From positions 72,500-136,499 of the forward strand of contig CAYFOI010000001.1 of NCBI GenBank assembly GCA_964344725.1: a stretch of DNA of 64,000 nucleotides, given 5' to 3'. This document shows, piece after piece, positions 8,941-18,068 of the stretch. Position numbers and translations under genes: made by a program. Source of the stretch: CG2-30-44-17 sp964344725. GTDB lineage: Bacteria > Patescibacteriota > Gracilibacteria > UBA1369 > UBA12470. Each line of letters begins with the position of its first letter. Position 1 is the first letter of the stretch. The notes beneath the pieces are model-generated. The model was not told where the DNA came from, searched no databases, and was given only the letters and a program-made list of their open reading frames with translations.

Positions 8941-9912
8941 CTACAATAGCGTGGCTTTGTTTGTAGCTTCAACATTCTGCCACTTTCGATACTGATTTGA
9001 GCCAGAAATATAGCGAAAATACCCAGCAACAGCGATCATTGACGCATTATCTGTGCAGTAAGCGATTTTTTTAGGAAATCTCAGTGGCAAACTTATCCTC
9101 TCAGCTACCATCTCACGCAATCTAGTATTCGCACTAACACCTCCAGCAAGATGAACCTCTTTCGCACCGAACTTCTCAGCTGCACGACGTAATTTCTCAG
9201 ACAAAACATCACAAACAGCTTCCTGAAAGCTCGCCGCGACATTATTGGTGTCCTCAAGCGGCAACCTAGAGGCAGCAGTTTTCAATCCAGAAAAACTGAA
9301 ATCGAAGCTGTCTGGGGAGAGCCAAGCCCGTGGTAAATCATATTTATTTGGATTACCATCTTCTGCAGCTTTTGAAATATAAGGTCCGCCAGGATATCCC
9401 AGGCCAAGCAGCCTAGCAACTTTATCAAAAGCCTCGCCGGCAGCGTCATCAAGGGTTTCGCCAATAACTTCAAAATCGCCATGCCCTCGCATCAAAACAA
9501 GCTCATTGTGTCCGCCCGAAACTGTCAAAACAACAATAGGGAACTGAATCTCAGAAGCATCACGTTCAAGCCAATTCGCATAAATATGTCCTTCAATATG
9601 ATTCACAGGTATCAACGGTTTCTCAAGAACAAGAGCCATAGTCGAAGCGGTCACGGTCCCAGTTAATAGCGAGCTAATAAGCCCGGGCCCTTGTGTAACA
9701 GCAATAGCATCTATTTCATCAAGATTAATCTCATCGAGAGCAGGAATAATCTTCAAAATATGTTCACGCGCAGCAACCTCCGGCACAACTCCGCCGGTCT
9801 TCGCATGCATATCAATTTGCGAATAAATAATATTCTTAAGAACTTTTGTCCCGTTCTCGACTACAGCAACTGCAGTTTCATCACAAGAAGTTTCAATCCC
9901 AAGAATTTTCAT
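8941..9912 (-). CDS. tsaD: tRNA N6-adenosine threonylcarbamoyltransferase TsaD
   Basis: 323 aa. The catalytic subunit that transfers threonylcarbamoyl to A37 of ANN-decoding tRNAs. Seen: 'MKILGIETSCDETAVA', 'AVTQGPGLISSLLTG', the metal-binding 'HIEGHIYANWL' (HxxxH), 'SGGHNELV', 'YPGGPYISK' and 'LAGGVSANTRLRE'. It works with TsaB, present here at 46468; TsaC and TsaE are not in the window. Confidence 0.96.
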   Translation of the reverse strand: MKILGIETSCDETAVAVVENGTKVLKNIIYSQIDMHAKTGGVVPEVAAREHILKIIPALDEINLDEIDAIAVTQGPGLISSLLTGTVTASTMALVLEKPLIPVNHIEGHIYANWLERDASEIQFPIVVLTVSGGHNELVLMRGHGDFEVIGETLDDAAGEAFDKVARLLGLGYPGGPYISKAAEDGNPNKYDLPRAWLSPDSFDFSFSGLKTAASRLPLEDTNNVAASFQEAVCDVLSEKLRRAAEKFGAKEVHLAGGVSANTRLREMVAERISLPLRFPKKIAYCTDNASMIAVAGYFRYISGSNQYRKWQNVEATNKATLL

Positions 9913-9925
9913 ATTTAGAAGTAAT

Positions 9926-9953
9926 TTGCTTTATCTAGCCCATCCATTAAAAT
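9926..9953 (+). promoter_or_regulatory. Predicted promoter for the CCA-adding enzyme gene
   Basis: TTGCTT (9926-9931), a 16-base spacer and TAAAAT (9948-9953), about 60 bases before the ATG at 10015. Confidence 0.4.
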
Positions 9954-10014
9954 CTAAAAAAGCAAAAACTACAACCCACTTGGTACCACCTCACTTGGGT
10001 CTATCTCACTAATC

Positions 10015-11331
10015 ATGGAGAAAACATCCATAAAAATAGTAAAAATCCTTCGGAAAGCTGGCTACGATGCTTTTTGGGCCGGGGGCTGTGTTCGTGACAC
10101 GCTGATGCTACGCAAACCAAAGGACTACGACATAGTAACAAGCGCCAAACCGGATGTTATTGAGGATCTTCTTGAGCATACAATACCGATCGGGAAAGAA
10201 TTTGGAGTGATTCTCGCAGTAGTAAAAGGCCATCATTTCGAGATAGCAACATTTAGGTCAGACAGTGGATACTCAGATGGACGTAGGCCAGACGCTGTAG
10301 AGTTCACACATCCAGAAGAAGATGCGAAGCGGAGAGACTTTACGATCAATGGACTTTTTTACGATCCGATAAAAAAACAAATCCACGATTTTGTAGACGG
10401 GAAACGCGATATAAAAGATAAACTCATTAGGTTCATCGGCGATCCACACGAACGTATCCTCGAAGATCACCTCAGAATAGTTCGTGCAATAAGGTTCAAA
10501 ACGACACTCGACTTCCAATATCATCCGGATACATACAAGGCGATAAAAAAACACGCATCGCTTTCAGCAAAAGTATCAGCGGAACGTCTTCGTGACGAAC
10601 TCGACAAGATGATGTTAGATGACAATCCAGTCGAAGGATGGGAAGACATGGAAGATACTGGCGTACTTGAACATGTCATGCCTGAATTACTTGAACTAAA
10701 AGGCATAGCGCAGCCACTAGAATTTCATCATGAAGGAGATGTATGGGACCATACAATGCAAGCTCTCGGTTCCTTGCCGACAACCGCAACTCTCGAAGAA
10801 AAATGGGCGGTCCTTCTCCACGACATAGCCAAGCCACAAACTTTCGAACAAAAGGAACGTATCCGTTACGACGGTCATCCGGAAAAGTCTGCAGAAATGG
10901 CAAATGTTATTTTGCGCCGCCTCAAATTCCCAAAATATTTTATCAAACGCGTGTGTTTCGGAATCAAACACCACTTCGACATGAAGCAACTAATCGAAAT
11001 GCCCGAAGGCACCCGCATAAAATGGTTTAAGAAACCCGCCTTCCCGGTACTTATGACAGTTTTCAAAGCCGATATAGCGGGCACAACACCAAGTGACTAT
11101 TCCATGTACGAGAAACTTGAGAAACTTTACAAAAAAGCCAAGAAGAAAATCGCAAAAGAACCAAAAAAACTTATTACGGGAGAAGACGTCATAAAGATTC
11201 TAGAGATAAAGCCAGGACCAAAACTCGGACAAATACTCGAAGAACTTTACGAGAAACAACTTGCTGGAGAAATCAAAAATAAACGCGCAGCTTTAAAATG
11301 GGTAAATTCACTGAAAAAGTCTACGAAGTAG
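10015..11331 (+). CDS. cca: CCA tRNA nucleotidyltransferase / poly(A) polymerase family with HD domain
   Basis: 438 aa. Adds or repairs the 3' CCA of tRNAs. N-terminal class II nucleotidyltransferase: 'AFWAGGCVRDTLMLRKPKDYDIV' carries the GG...DxD catalytic pattern, followed by 'RRDFTINGLFYD' and 'RILEDHLRIVRAIRF'. An HD domain follows at about residues 245-335 (HEGDVWDHT, LLHDIAKP). HD-containing CCA enzymes may also act on 2',3'-cyclic phosphates. The tRNA-Gly gene in this window already encodes CCA. The 3' end overlaps the next gene by 34 bases. Confidence 0.93.
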   Translation: MEKTSIKIVKILRKAGYDAFWAGGCVRDTLMLRKPKDYDIVTSAKPDVIEDLLEHTIPIGKEFGVILAVVKGHHFEIATFRSDSGYSDGRRPDAVEFTHPEEDAKRRDFTINGLFYDPIKKQIHDFVDGKRDIKDKLIRFIGDPHERILEDHLRIVRAIRFKTTLDFQYHPDTYKAIKKHASLSAKVSAERLRDELDKMMLDDNPVEGWEDMEDTGVLEHVMPELLELKGIAQPLEFHHEGDVWDHTMQALGSLPTTATLEEKWAVLLHDIAKPQTFEQKERIRYDGHPEKSAEMANVILRRLKFPKYFIKRVCFGIKHHFDMKQLIEMPEGTRIKWFKKPAFPVLMTVFKADIAGTTPSDYSMYEKLEKLYKKAKKKIAKEPKKLITGEDVIKILEIKPGPKLGQILEELYEKQLAGEIKNKRAALKWVNSLKKSTK

Positions 11332-11552
11332 TTCGCCGTATTCCTCGCGGCAAAACTATGACTTATGGCGAAGTCGCACGCCTAGCTGGAAACCCAAAGG
11401 CCGCCAGAGCCGTCGGCAATATTTTGCATAACAACCCAGATCCAAAGAAGATCCCATGCCATAGAGTAGTTAACGCAAAAGGAAAAGTAGCCAAAAACTA
11501 CGCATTTGGCGGAGGAATGGCTCAGAGAAAGAAGCTACAAGAGGAAAGCTAG
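11298..11552 (+). CDS. MGMT-like (alkyltransferase DNA-binding domain) protein, 84 aa
   Basis: Only the C-terminal DNA-binding/active-site domain of O6-alkylguanine-DNA alkyltransferases is present. It has 'VRRIPRGKTMTYGEVARLAG', the 'RAVGNILHNNP' region with an Arg finger, and the active-site 'IPCHRVV'. The acceptor Cys is kept, unlike alkyltransferase-like (ATL) proteins where it is Trp. It may repair or flag O6-alkylguanine. It overlaps the end of cca by 34 bases, so translation is probably coupled. Confidence 0.85.
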   Translation: MGKFTEKVYEVVRRIPRGKTMTYGEVARLAGNPKAARAVGNILHNNPDPKKIPCHRVVNAKGKVAKNYAFGGGMAQRKKLQEES

Positions 11553-11600
11553 CTGACTATGCCATTTTGTGGTAAAATTATAAGATTAATTTGTCACAAA

Positions 11601-12191
11601 ATGACTAACGAAGGCTCACCAGACAGAGCAGAAAAAATAGAAACACTCAAGGCAGAACTAGAGGTAATATACGACACGGGATACTCAGCATTTGGACATG
11701 GTACAATTGAAGGACACGCTCAAAAAACATTTGAATCTGGCTTAAAAAGTCAGGACAAAAGAATACAAAGTACGATGATACCAATATTAGATTATGATAG
11801 AAGTTTTGAAGAACAATGGGATGATCTGTTAGAACGGTTAGAACATTGGCCTCATTACAATCTAAGCTTCATAGTCATCGTAATGATTCCGGCACCAGCA
11901 CCCGGTGATGTAGGAGGTATCGGTCACTATGAACAGGTTTGGGAAGACAATCCAGATCCAGACAAAGATGATAAGTTTTATAGAAAGCCATGGAGGGTCC
12001 CAGGCAGATATGTCATAGGATATGTAGACATTAATAAATTAGAGTTCGTTCGTAATCAAGAATTTAATCCCCAGGCATTACCATCACTAGGTAGATTGGA
12101 TGAAATGGAGACATGGGAACCAGACGAAATGGATCTTACAGCTCTGTTAGATCCTAATCCAGATTTGGATCTAGATGATGATGTCTGGTGA
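11601..12191 (+). CDS. Hypothetical acidic protein, about 196 aa
   Basis: No recognised family. A longer frame opens at 11559, but an extended -10-like sequence (TGGTAAAAT, near 11570) sits in that stretch, so the ATG at 11601 (MTNEGSPDRAEKIE) is preferred. The protein is soluble and has a central region 'LSFIVIVMIPAPAPGDVGG' and a very acidic C-terminus (DPNPDLDLDDDVW). It could be a lineage-specific protein. A repeat element lies downstream. Confidence 0.5.
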   Translation: MTNEGSPDRAEKIETLKAELEVIYDTGYSAFGHGTIEGHAQKTFESGLKSQDKRIQSTMIPILDYDRSFEEQWDDLLERLEHWPHYNLSFIVIVMIPAPAPGDVGGIGHYEQVWEDNPDPDKDDKFYRKPWRVPGRYVIGYVDINKLEFVRNQEFNPQALPSLGRLDEMETWEPDEMDLTALLDPNPDLDLDDDVW

Positions 12192-12279
12192 CGAGACGAA
12201 TAAACGGTTCAAAAACCCAAGTTAATTCGTGAAGTAGCTTCAAAATTATCGAGAGAGCATCAGCAATGTCCCTAGTTCT

Positions 12280-12365
12280 TCTCCAAGATTTTTTTGAATG
12301 TTAAGAGCGAACTTGGAAACGTCCGAAGGACTTTCCCGCGAGCGAAAAACATTACAAAAAAATCC
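12280..12365. repeat. Dispersed intergenic repeat, short form
   Basis: The element has a left block ('agatttttttgaatg ... ggaaacgtc') and a right block ('ggactttcccgcgagcg ... cattac'). Both blocks recur at 45166-45318, where extra hairpins separate them. It lies between two convergent genes. Confidence 0.65.
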
Positions 12366-12367
12366 CT

Positions 12368-13585
12368 TTAAACTAATTTCTTCTTCCTAAGCTCAACAAC
12401 AATTTTTTCCATATAAATCACAAGTCCACCTAGAGCGATGAACATAACGATCCAATTAACAAACAGACCGATATAAGGGACCGCAGACAATATCAAGAGA
12501 AGTCCTAGCCCGAGAGCCATTCGTCCAAAATCAGGCCAGAATTTACTAGTTTTAGTCTTCGGTTTCAAAATCATACTGCCGATCAAATAACCAGCATATA
12601 TCTTCGCCAAAACCCAATAAATAGCCACAATTAGTAGTAAGATCAAAGCCATCTTAAATCCAACAAGCGTAAACATAAGCATGACAGATACAATGGGCAG
12701 TCCAATGATGAATATCAGCCCATAAAAAAGACTCTTCCAGTATTTTTGATAAACAATCTCACAAGTATTTCGCATAGAGTAAGGAACGAGAAGAGCCAGC
12801 ACCAAACCAATTACTAACAAGCTCAAAAGTGACCAGATCTTCATAAATATAAATCCAACACTAGTAACCTTAGCAGCCTCTTGTTTAAGCTCATCAGCTT
12901 GAGCAGTTAACTCTTCTTTGGCTTGAGAAAAATCCAAAGCACTTATTTGCTCAAAAGCTACCCTGCCACCAACAACATCATCATTAACCATTAACTCACT
13001 CGAAGATCTATAACTCAAATTCCCCTCAATCCATGCTTTGTCAGATATATGGATCCCAGATTCAGAAGTGAAATTAGCATTGCCCAAAACAGTCCCACCA
13101 AAAACAAGAGTAGAAGCAATGAAAGTAAGGTCGTTCGCATAAGTACCGTTCAAATTAGCATTGCCGGAAGTCCCATAGACATCACCACCAACACTACTAT
13201 CTGGAGACATAGACACAGTGCCTCCAAGAATCATAACATCATCACCAACAGCACCATTGATATTAACCCACCCTCCAGCACAACGAACATCATCTCCGAC
13301 ATCTCCAGAGAGCACAACTTGCCCACCAGTTATAAGAATGTCACCGGCAACATCTCCAGAAATCTCAACATTTCCACCAACCACTATAAGATCACCATTA
13401 ACATCTTCCTTAACGACAACATTGCCGCCAAATACATACAAATCGTCATCATAAGCCTCCTCAAGAATTGATGTCTCGGCATACTCAAAACTAGCAGCCT
13501 TTGCAACTAAGCTAAGTCCAACAACGCTTAGGCAGATAGCCACAAGCGCAATAATAGCTATAGTCTTTTTCATTTTTTGTTTCAT
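12368..13585 (-). CDS. Bactofilin-like polymer-forming domain fused to membrane domain
   Basis: 405 aa. A signal peptide or N-terminal TM segment (residues 1-30) is followed by about 170 residues of beta-helix-type repeats (YVFGGNVVVKEDVNGDLIVV, GNVEISGDVAGDILITGG and similar) like bactofilin/polymer-forming cytoskeletal proteins. A short coiled coil (AKEELTAQADELKQEA) comes next, then four or five hydrophobic segments in the C-terminal third. The topology suggests an extracellular beta-helix on a membrane anchor, possibly an envelope scaffold. A Met five codons in (MKKTIAIIALV) is an equally good start. Confidence 0.75.
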   Translation of the reverse strand: MKQKMKKTIAIIALVAICLSVVGLSLVAKAASFEYAETSILEEAYDDDLYVFGGNVVVKEDVNGDLIVVGGNVEISGDVAGDILITGGQVVLSGDVGDDVRCAGGWVNINGAVGDDVMILGGTVSMSPDSSVGGDVYGTSGNANLNGTYANDLTFIASTLVFGGTVLGNANFTSESGIHISDKAWIEGNLSYRSSSELMVNDDVVGGRVAFEQISALDFSQAKEELTAQADELKQEAAKVTSVGFIFMKIWSLLSLLVIGLVLALLVPYSMRNTCEIVYQKYWKSLFYGLIFIIGLPIVSVMLMFTLVGFKMALILLLIVAIYWVLAKIYAGYLIGSMILKPKTKTSKFWPDFGRMALGLGLLLILSAVPYIGLFVNWIVMFIALGGLVIYMEKIVVELRKKKLV

Positions 13586-13680
13586 TTTGTTTGTTTTATG
13601 GAAATTCTCTTCAAATTCTAACCTAGAAGTAAAAAAAGTTCAAAATTTCAACAAAAAGGCCGATGCCGCGACACACACAT

Positions 13681-13716
13681 CCCACTACATACTACGGATT
13701 ACGTACTACGTACTAA
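13681..13716. repeat. CTAC-type repeat overlapping the rlmD 3' end
   Basis: Contains 'actacggattacgtactac' as at 5105-5135 and 6935-6958. The last codons of rlmD and its stop (13699-13701) are made from this repeat. Confidence 0.75.
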
Positions 13717-15078
13717 CAACGCTACATCCTCAATATGATAAGTATGCGGGAACATATCCACAGGCTGAACATACTCTAATTTATACCCACGATCCTCAAA
13801 AAACTTAACATCCCTCGATAAATTCACAGGGTCACAAGACACATAAACAATTCGTCCAGGCTCAAACCCGCAGACCTTGTCTGTAACCTTTTCGCCAAGC
13901 CCACACCTTGGTGGATCAACTATCACGACATCAGGCACTCCTGGAATGTCATACAGTCGAGCATCAACATCGCCAGCCTTGAACCACGCGTTCTCGATCC
14001 CATTCAGCATCATGTTCTGCTTGGCATTCTTAGTTGCAGACTCATTCAGCTCAATTCCATAAACCATCTTGGCCTGATTTGCACAAAACAGCCCAATAGT
14101 TCCAGTCCCACAATACAAGTCAAAGACATTTTCTTCTCCTGTCAGCTGTGCTGCCTTAAGAACTTCCGCATATAGAACTTCAGCTTGCCTAGTATTCGGC
14201 TGAAAGAAAGCTTGCGGTGAAATTTTAAACTTCAAACTGGACCCATCAGGACGTCTAAGCTCTTCTTGAATGGTTGGCTTCCCATACAAAAGATGTTCGA
14301 CATGTTGAGTAGGCATGCCACGCTTCCTCTTGATAATTGTCCAATAAATAGACGCACAAATATCTTGCAAGAGCTCAACAAACTCCTTCTGCGGTTCAAA
14401 ATCAGGCTTGCAAGTCACAAGATTCACCATGATTTCGCCTGTACTTTTGCTTTCACGAATAAAAAGAGAAGAAAGTAGTCCCTCGTCAGTTCGATAATTA
14501 TAAAAAGTAAGCCTATGATCAGCAACGAACTTGCGAACTCGCGCAAGAATCTCCGAAGCCTTCTCAGAACCGAGAAAGCACTCCTCAACATCAAATACAT
14601 CGACTCTTCGCCCAGCAGGATGCAATCCCACCCTCACAACAGGATCCTCTTTCGACTCATTTCCAAAAGAAAACTCCATCTTATTGCGATAAAACCAAAA
14701 ATTTTCACAGCCAATAATAGGCCTAACGATTTCCGAAACATTAGTAACCCCTCCAGTATGAGTAAGGGCTTCACGAACCTGTTCCTCTTTATATTTAAGT
14801 TGTTCTTCATAGGGTAGCATCTGCCACTTACAACCACCACAACGATCAAAATGCTTGCATCTCGGATTAACTCGAGCCTTAGACGGCTCAACAACTTTCA
14901 CAAGACTAGCCTCAGCGTAATTTTTCTTGATCTTGCTCAGGCTAACCTCAGCTTTGTCTCCAGGCACGACCCCTTCGACAAAAACTTTGCGTCCATCTTC
15001 AAGCGCACCAATACCTCTACCTCCAAAGGCAAGTTTTTTAATTTCGGCAGTTATAATTTGACCTTTTTGAAGTTGCAT
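13699..15078 (-). CDS. rlmD: 23S rRNA (uracil-C5)-methyltransferase, RlmD/RumA family
   Basis: 459 aa. An N-terminal TRAM domain (residues 1-60) is followed by a four-Cys iron-sulfur cluster motif (CKHFDRCGGCKWQ, with an additional Cys further on) and the class I methyltransferase core. Visible are 'FQPNTRQAEVLY', 'VFDLYCGTGTIGLFCA', 'VIVDPPRCGLG' and the catalytic 'VYVSCDPVNLSRDV'. It uses SAM to form m5U in 23S rRNA. The final 'LVRST' is encoded by the CTA-type repeat, so the natural C-terminus may have been replaced. Confidence 0.93.
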   Translation of the reverse strand: MQLQKGQIITAEIKKLAFGGRGIGALEDGRKVFVEGVVPGDKAEVSLSKIKKNYAEASLVKVVEPSKARVNPRCKHFDRCGGCKWQMLPYEEQLKYKEEQVREALTHTGGVTNVSEIVRPIIGCENFWFYRNKMEFSFGNESKEDPVVRVGLHPAGRRVDVFDVEECFLGSEKASEILARVRKFVADHRLTFYNYRTDEGLLSSLFIRESKSTGEIMVNLVTCKPDFEPQKEFVELLQDICASIYWTIIKRKRGMPTQHVEHLLYGKPTIQEELRRPDGSSLKFKISPQAFFQPNTRQAEVLYAEVLKAAQLTGEENVFDLYCGTGTIGLFCANQAKMVYGIELNESATKNAKQNMMLNGIENAWFKAGDVDARLYDIPGVPDVVIVDPPRCGLGEKVTDKVCGFEPGRIVYVSCDPVNLSRDVKFFEDRGYKLEYVQPVDMFPHTYHIEDVALLVRST

Positions 15079-15118
15079 ATGTAAGATCTCAAAGTAAGCA
15101 CGCGCATATTAAGAATAA

Positions 15119-15541
15119 ATGCTCAAAATAACAATCCTAAAAATCGGCAAACTCAAAAAAGAGTACGTAGAAGCAGAAAAAGAATTTCTAAAACGTCTCC
15201 AAGCCTTCGCCGACGTAACAGTAGAAACAAAAAAAGACGACGAATCTATAGCAAAATCACTAGATCCACAAACACACATAATCTCACTTGATCGTGAAGG
15301 CAAGCAATATTCATCCGAAGATTTTGCAGAAATAATCCGCGATCAAAGAGATTTCGGCAAAGGAGCGATCACTTTTTTAATCGGAGGTCCCCACGGGTTC
15401 CCTGAAGAAATAACAAGAAAAGCACACCTGCGCCTATCTTTCTCAAAGCTGACTTTTACGCACCAGCTCGCATACATACTGCTTCTCGAACAACTCTATC
15501 GTACACACACCATTCTAAGCGGCAAAAAATACCACTACTAG
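15119..15541 (+). CDS. rlmH: 23S rRNA (pseudouridine1915-N3)-methyltransferase RlmH
   Basis: 140 aa, SPOUT-class methyltransferase. Matching motifs: 'ILKIGKLKKEYVEAEKEF', 'IISLDREGKQYSSEDFA', 'ITFLIGGPHGF' (SAM-binding knot) and the C-terminal 'LLLEQLYRTHTILSGKKYHY'. It methylates m3Psi1915 in helix 69. It is divergent from rlmD, with a 40-base gap. Confidence 0.95.
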   Translation: MLKITILKIGKLKKEYVEAEKEFLKRLQAFADVTVETKKDDESIAKSLDPQTHIISLDREGKQYSSEDFAEIIRDQRDFGKGAITFLIGGPHGFPEEITRKAHLRLSFSKLTFTHQLAYILLLEQLYRTHTILSGKKYHY

Positions 15542-15578
15542 CTACTGACTACTGACTAAATCCTACTGACTGATAAAA

Positions 15579-16667
15579 ATGCTCACCAAAATAATAACAA
15601 CAATCCTCCTAATAATAAGCCAAGTCACTGGATACATGCTCCAGGATAATATTTTTATGACGTATAGATCTTACTCAGCAGGCAAACACGTCTACACAAG
15701 AACGATAGAGCCTAGAGAGATGGAAAGAGCTCCTGCCGAGATGTTGTTTTTTGGCGATGTTATGCTAGGACGTTATATCGAAACGCTTCGTAGTAGATAT
15801 GCAGAAGAAGAGCCAACATTCCCCTTAACAAACCTCCCAGAAATTATAGGCACATATTCAGATGACCCCGACATTGTCGCAGTGAATCTCGAAGGACCAA
15901 TCACAGATTTTCAAATATCTTATTGTGACCTTTGTTTTCGCTTCCTTCCCGAAACAGCAGACCTCTTAGCTCAGCAAGGCGTGTCTTTTGTAAATCTGGC
16001 CAATAACCACATGTTTAACCAGGGCGAAACAGGCTACGACCAAACCAAAGAATATATCATAGCAGCTGGGATTAATTACGTAGGCCACGCTCACGAAGTG
16101 AATGAATTTTCATCATATATCCAAGAGATAAACGGCTACGAAATAGGATGGCTCGGATTTGATGATGTAGAGGTTGCACTAGACTACGAAGCGGCGGTTG
16201 CGCTCACGCAGGAGATAGCAGCGCAAACAGATTTTACGATAGTTGCAATTCATTGGGGGACAGAATATGTAAATACACCATCAAGTTCTATTCAGCAGCA
16301 TGCACATGATTTCATTGATGCAGGTGCAGATATGATTTGGGGAACTCATCCTCATGTAATTCAATCAATAGAAAACTACAGCGATGGAATGATTTTCTAC
16401 TCACTTGGGAATTTTGTTTTTGATCAATATTGGTCAGCAGGGACGCAAGAAGGACTCGGAGTTTATCTAACATTCCAAGATCCAGGCGATCCGACTTACG
16501 AACTTATACCAATCAAACTAGCAGAGTCTTACAGAGGCGACCCATACCTTATGAATGAAGAAGAAAAAGCGGATATGCTCTCAAGATTAAAAACATACTC
16601 AGAAGCTATCGGCGTAGTGGCAGATGAAAATATGAACTTTGCAGAAAGTATTTTGAAGCCTTGGTAA
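15579..16667 (+). CDS. CapA family (poly-gamma-glutamate synthesis-like) metallophosphatase
   Basis: 362 aa. An N-terminal signal or anchor segment (residues 1-20) is followed by the CapA fold: 'LFFGDVMLGRYIE', 'VAVNLEGPITD', 'FVNLANNHMFNQGETG', 'VAIHWGTEY' and 'GADMIWGTHPHVIQ'. CapA belongs to the calcineurin-like family; roles in exopolymer handling are known, but no pgs/cap partner genes are nearby. It probably acts outside the membrane. Confidence 0.9.
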   Translation: MLTKIITTILLIISQVTGYMLQDNIFMTYRSYSAGKHVYTRTIEPREMERAPAEMLFFGDVMLGRYIETLRSRYAEEEPTFPLTNLPEIIGTYSDDPDIVAVNLEGPITDFQISYCDLCFRFLPETADLLAQQGVSFVNLANNHMFNQGETGYDQTKEYIIAAGINYVGHAHEVNEFSSYIQEINGYEIGWLGFDDVEVALDYEAAVALTQEIAAQTDFTIVAIHWGTEYVNTPSSSIQQHAHDFIDAGADMIWGTHPHVIQSIENYSDGMIFYSLGNFVFDQYWSAGTQEGLGVYLTFQDPGDPTYELIPIKLAESYRGDPYLMNEEEKADMLSRLKTYSEAIGVVADENMNFAESILKPW

Positions 16668-16692
16668 AGATAGTTATTGAATTATTTTATGT

Positions 16693-16698
16693 TACAAT
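16693..16698 (+). promoter_or_regulatory. Predicted extended -10 promoter for the 16728 gene
   Basis: TACAAT preceded by TGT forms an extended -10 (TGnTACAAT) about 30 bases before the ATG at 16728. No clear -35. Confidence 0.35.
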
Positions 16699-16727
16699 AA
16701 TGCCAACATCATATAAATAAAAAAACA

Positions 16728-17066
16728 ATGAACGAAACAAAAGTTATGAAACACTCTGGGGTTGGAATCGCAGCGTTTGTGATCTCGATAGTAGTCGGAG
16801 TGTTAGAGTTCTTCCTGACCCTACTTGCTGGGTATATGGAAATGTCTACGCCAGGCGGTATTAGCGAAACAGACCCAATGGCAGCGGTATTAGGACTATT
16901 GCTGCTGGGAGGTCTTTTGCTGGCTTTTGTAGGTGTCGGTCTTGGTATTGGAACCCTTTTTCAAAAGGACAAAAAGAAAATATTTGGTATTTTGGGATTG
17001 ATATTTAGCTCAGTGATCCTGTTAGGGATGGGAGGACTGATGTTATTAGGTTCAGCAGCAGCTTAA
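16728..17066 (+). CDS. Small membrane protein (DUF4190-like), 112 aa
   Basis: Three hydrophobic segments lie at about residues 12-36, 50-75 and 84-108. Gly-rich TM helices and a short basic loop (FQKDKKKI) resemble DUF4190-type proteins. Function unknown. It starts a four-gene + strand group (16728-18009) with 11-base or overlapping spacing. Confidence 0.6.
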   Translation: MNETKVMKHSGVGIAAFVISIVVGVLEFFLTLLAGYMEMSTPGGISETDPMAAVLGLLLLGGLLLAFVGVGLGIGTLFQKDKKKIFGILGLIFSSVILLGMGGLMLLGSAAA

Positions 17067-17077
17067 TCAAAACCACA

Positions 17078-17710
17078 ATGAGGAAAACAGAATTAACAAC
17101 TGTACTACTGACAGTAGCTTCGATAGTGTCTGCTTGGCTTTTATATCCTCATATGCCGCCAGAGATGGCTTCGCATTGGAATGCTGCAGGAGAGGTCGAT
17201 GGATATATGAGTAAATTTTGGGGGCTCGCACTATTCCCAATCCTCTTCGGATTTATGACAGTGCTTTTTATAGCAATTCCACGTATCGATCCGCTCAAAA
17301 AAAACATCAAAAAATTCCAGAGCTATTTCGATGGATTCATAATCCTTTTATACCTGTTTTTCGTATGGATTTTTGCACAGATGGTGCTGTGGAACTTCGG
17401 GATAGAAATCTCAATGATGATAACGATGCCAATAGCAATGGCAATACTTATGTTTTACATTGGAATTCTTTTGGAAAAAGCTAAACAAAATTGGTTTATA
17501 GGAATTCGTACCCCTTGGACACTCTCTAGCGAAAAAGTTTGGGATAAAACTCACAAACTGGGAGCAAGATTGTTCAAAACACTGGCAGTAATAATACTTG
17601 CAAGCCTTCTTGTGCCAAAGTACTCGATTTGGATCGTCATAATGCCGATTATAGCCACAGCATTATGGCTTTTTATATATTCTTATTTAGAATTTAAAAA
17701 AGAAAAATGA
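17078..17710 (+). CDS. SdpI family membrane protein with DUF1648 domain
   Basis: 210 aa, about six TM segments. The N-terminal 'HMPPEMASHWNAAGEVDGYM' is the DUF1648 signature, and 'NWFIGIRTPWTLSSEKVWDK' is the SdpI signature. In Bacillus, SdpI gives immunity to the SdpC killing factor and acts as a signal receptor; distant homologues like this one have no proven role. No SdpC-like gene is seen nearby. Confidence 0.88.
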   Translation: MRKTELTTVLLTVASIVSAWLLYPHMPPEMASHWNAAGEVDGYMSKFWGLALFPILFGFMTVLFIAIPRIDPLKKNIKKFQSYFDGFIILLYLFFVWIFAQMVLWNFGIEISMMITMPIAMAILMFYIGILLEKAKQNWFIGIRTPWTLSSEKVWDKTHKLGARLFKTLAVIILASLLVPKYSIWIVIMPIIATALWLFIYSYLEFKKEK

Positions 17711-18009
17711 AACCTGGCATACAAGCCACAAGCAGAGTGCCAATAGACGGATATGGTCAGCTGAGAACAGAAGATAATGGGGATGGAGAAACTACAATAA
17801 CTTTCGAAGGGCAAAGCTGGATTGTGCCGACAGGCAGAACGGCTGCAATAGTCAAAGAAATGAGAAGACCAATGGCAAGGATGGATGGGGCAAGTGCAAT
17901 GGATAAAATCCAGCTGCCGTCTCTCGCTAGTCTGGAAGAACCTCTAGCAAGAATAGAAATGCTGGTCAAACAATACGGTGGAAGAGCAGCCGAAGCCACA
18001 CAGCCCTAG
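17707..18009 (+). CDS. Hypothetical soluble protein, 100 aa
   Basis: It begins in an ATGA overlap with the SdpI-family gene, so it is likely translated by coupling. No recognised domain; the central part reads as a short beta-rich segment (TTITFEGQSWIVP) followed by helices. It ends with an Ala/Glu-rich tail. Confidence 0.55.
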   Translation: MKPGIQATSRVPIDGYGQLRTEDNGDGETTITFEGQSWIVPTGRTAAIVKEMRRPMARMDGASAMDKIQLPSLASLEEPLARIEMLVKQYGGRAAEATQP

Positions 18010-18027
18010 CGCAACTTGCGAAAACAT

Positions 18028-18063
18028 GGTATAATAACAGGAGTAAATAAAAACAAAACTCCT
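18028..18063 (+). promoter_or_regulatory. Extended -10 promoter and 5' hairpin before the RNase gene
   Basis: TGGTATAAT (18027-18035) is a strong extended -10. The short leader then contains an inverted repeat, AGGAGT (18039-18044) and ACTCCT (18058-18063), followed by TTTT just before the ATG at 18069. The hairpin could affect the stability or translation of this RNase mRNA; that is inference. Confidence 0.5.
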
Positions 18064-18068
18064 TTTAT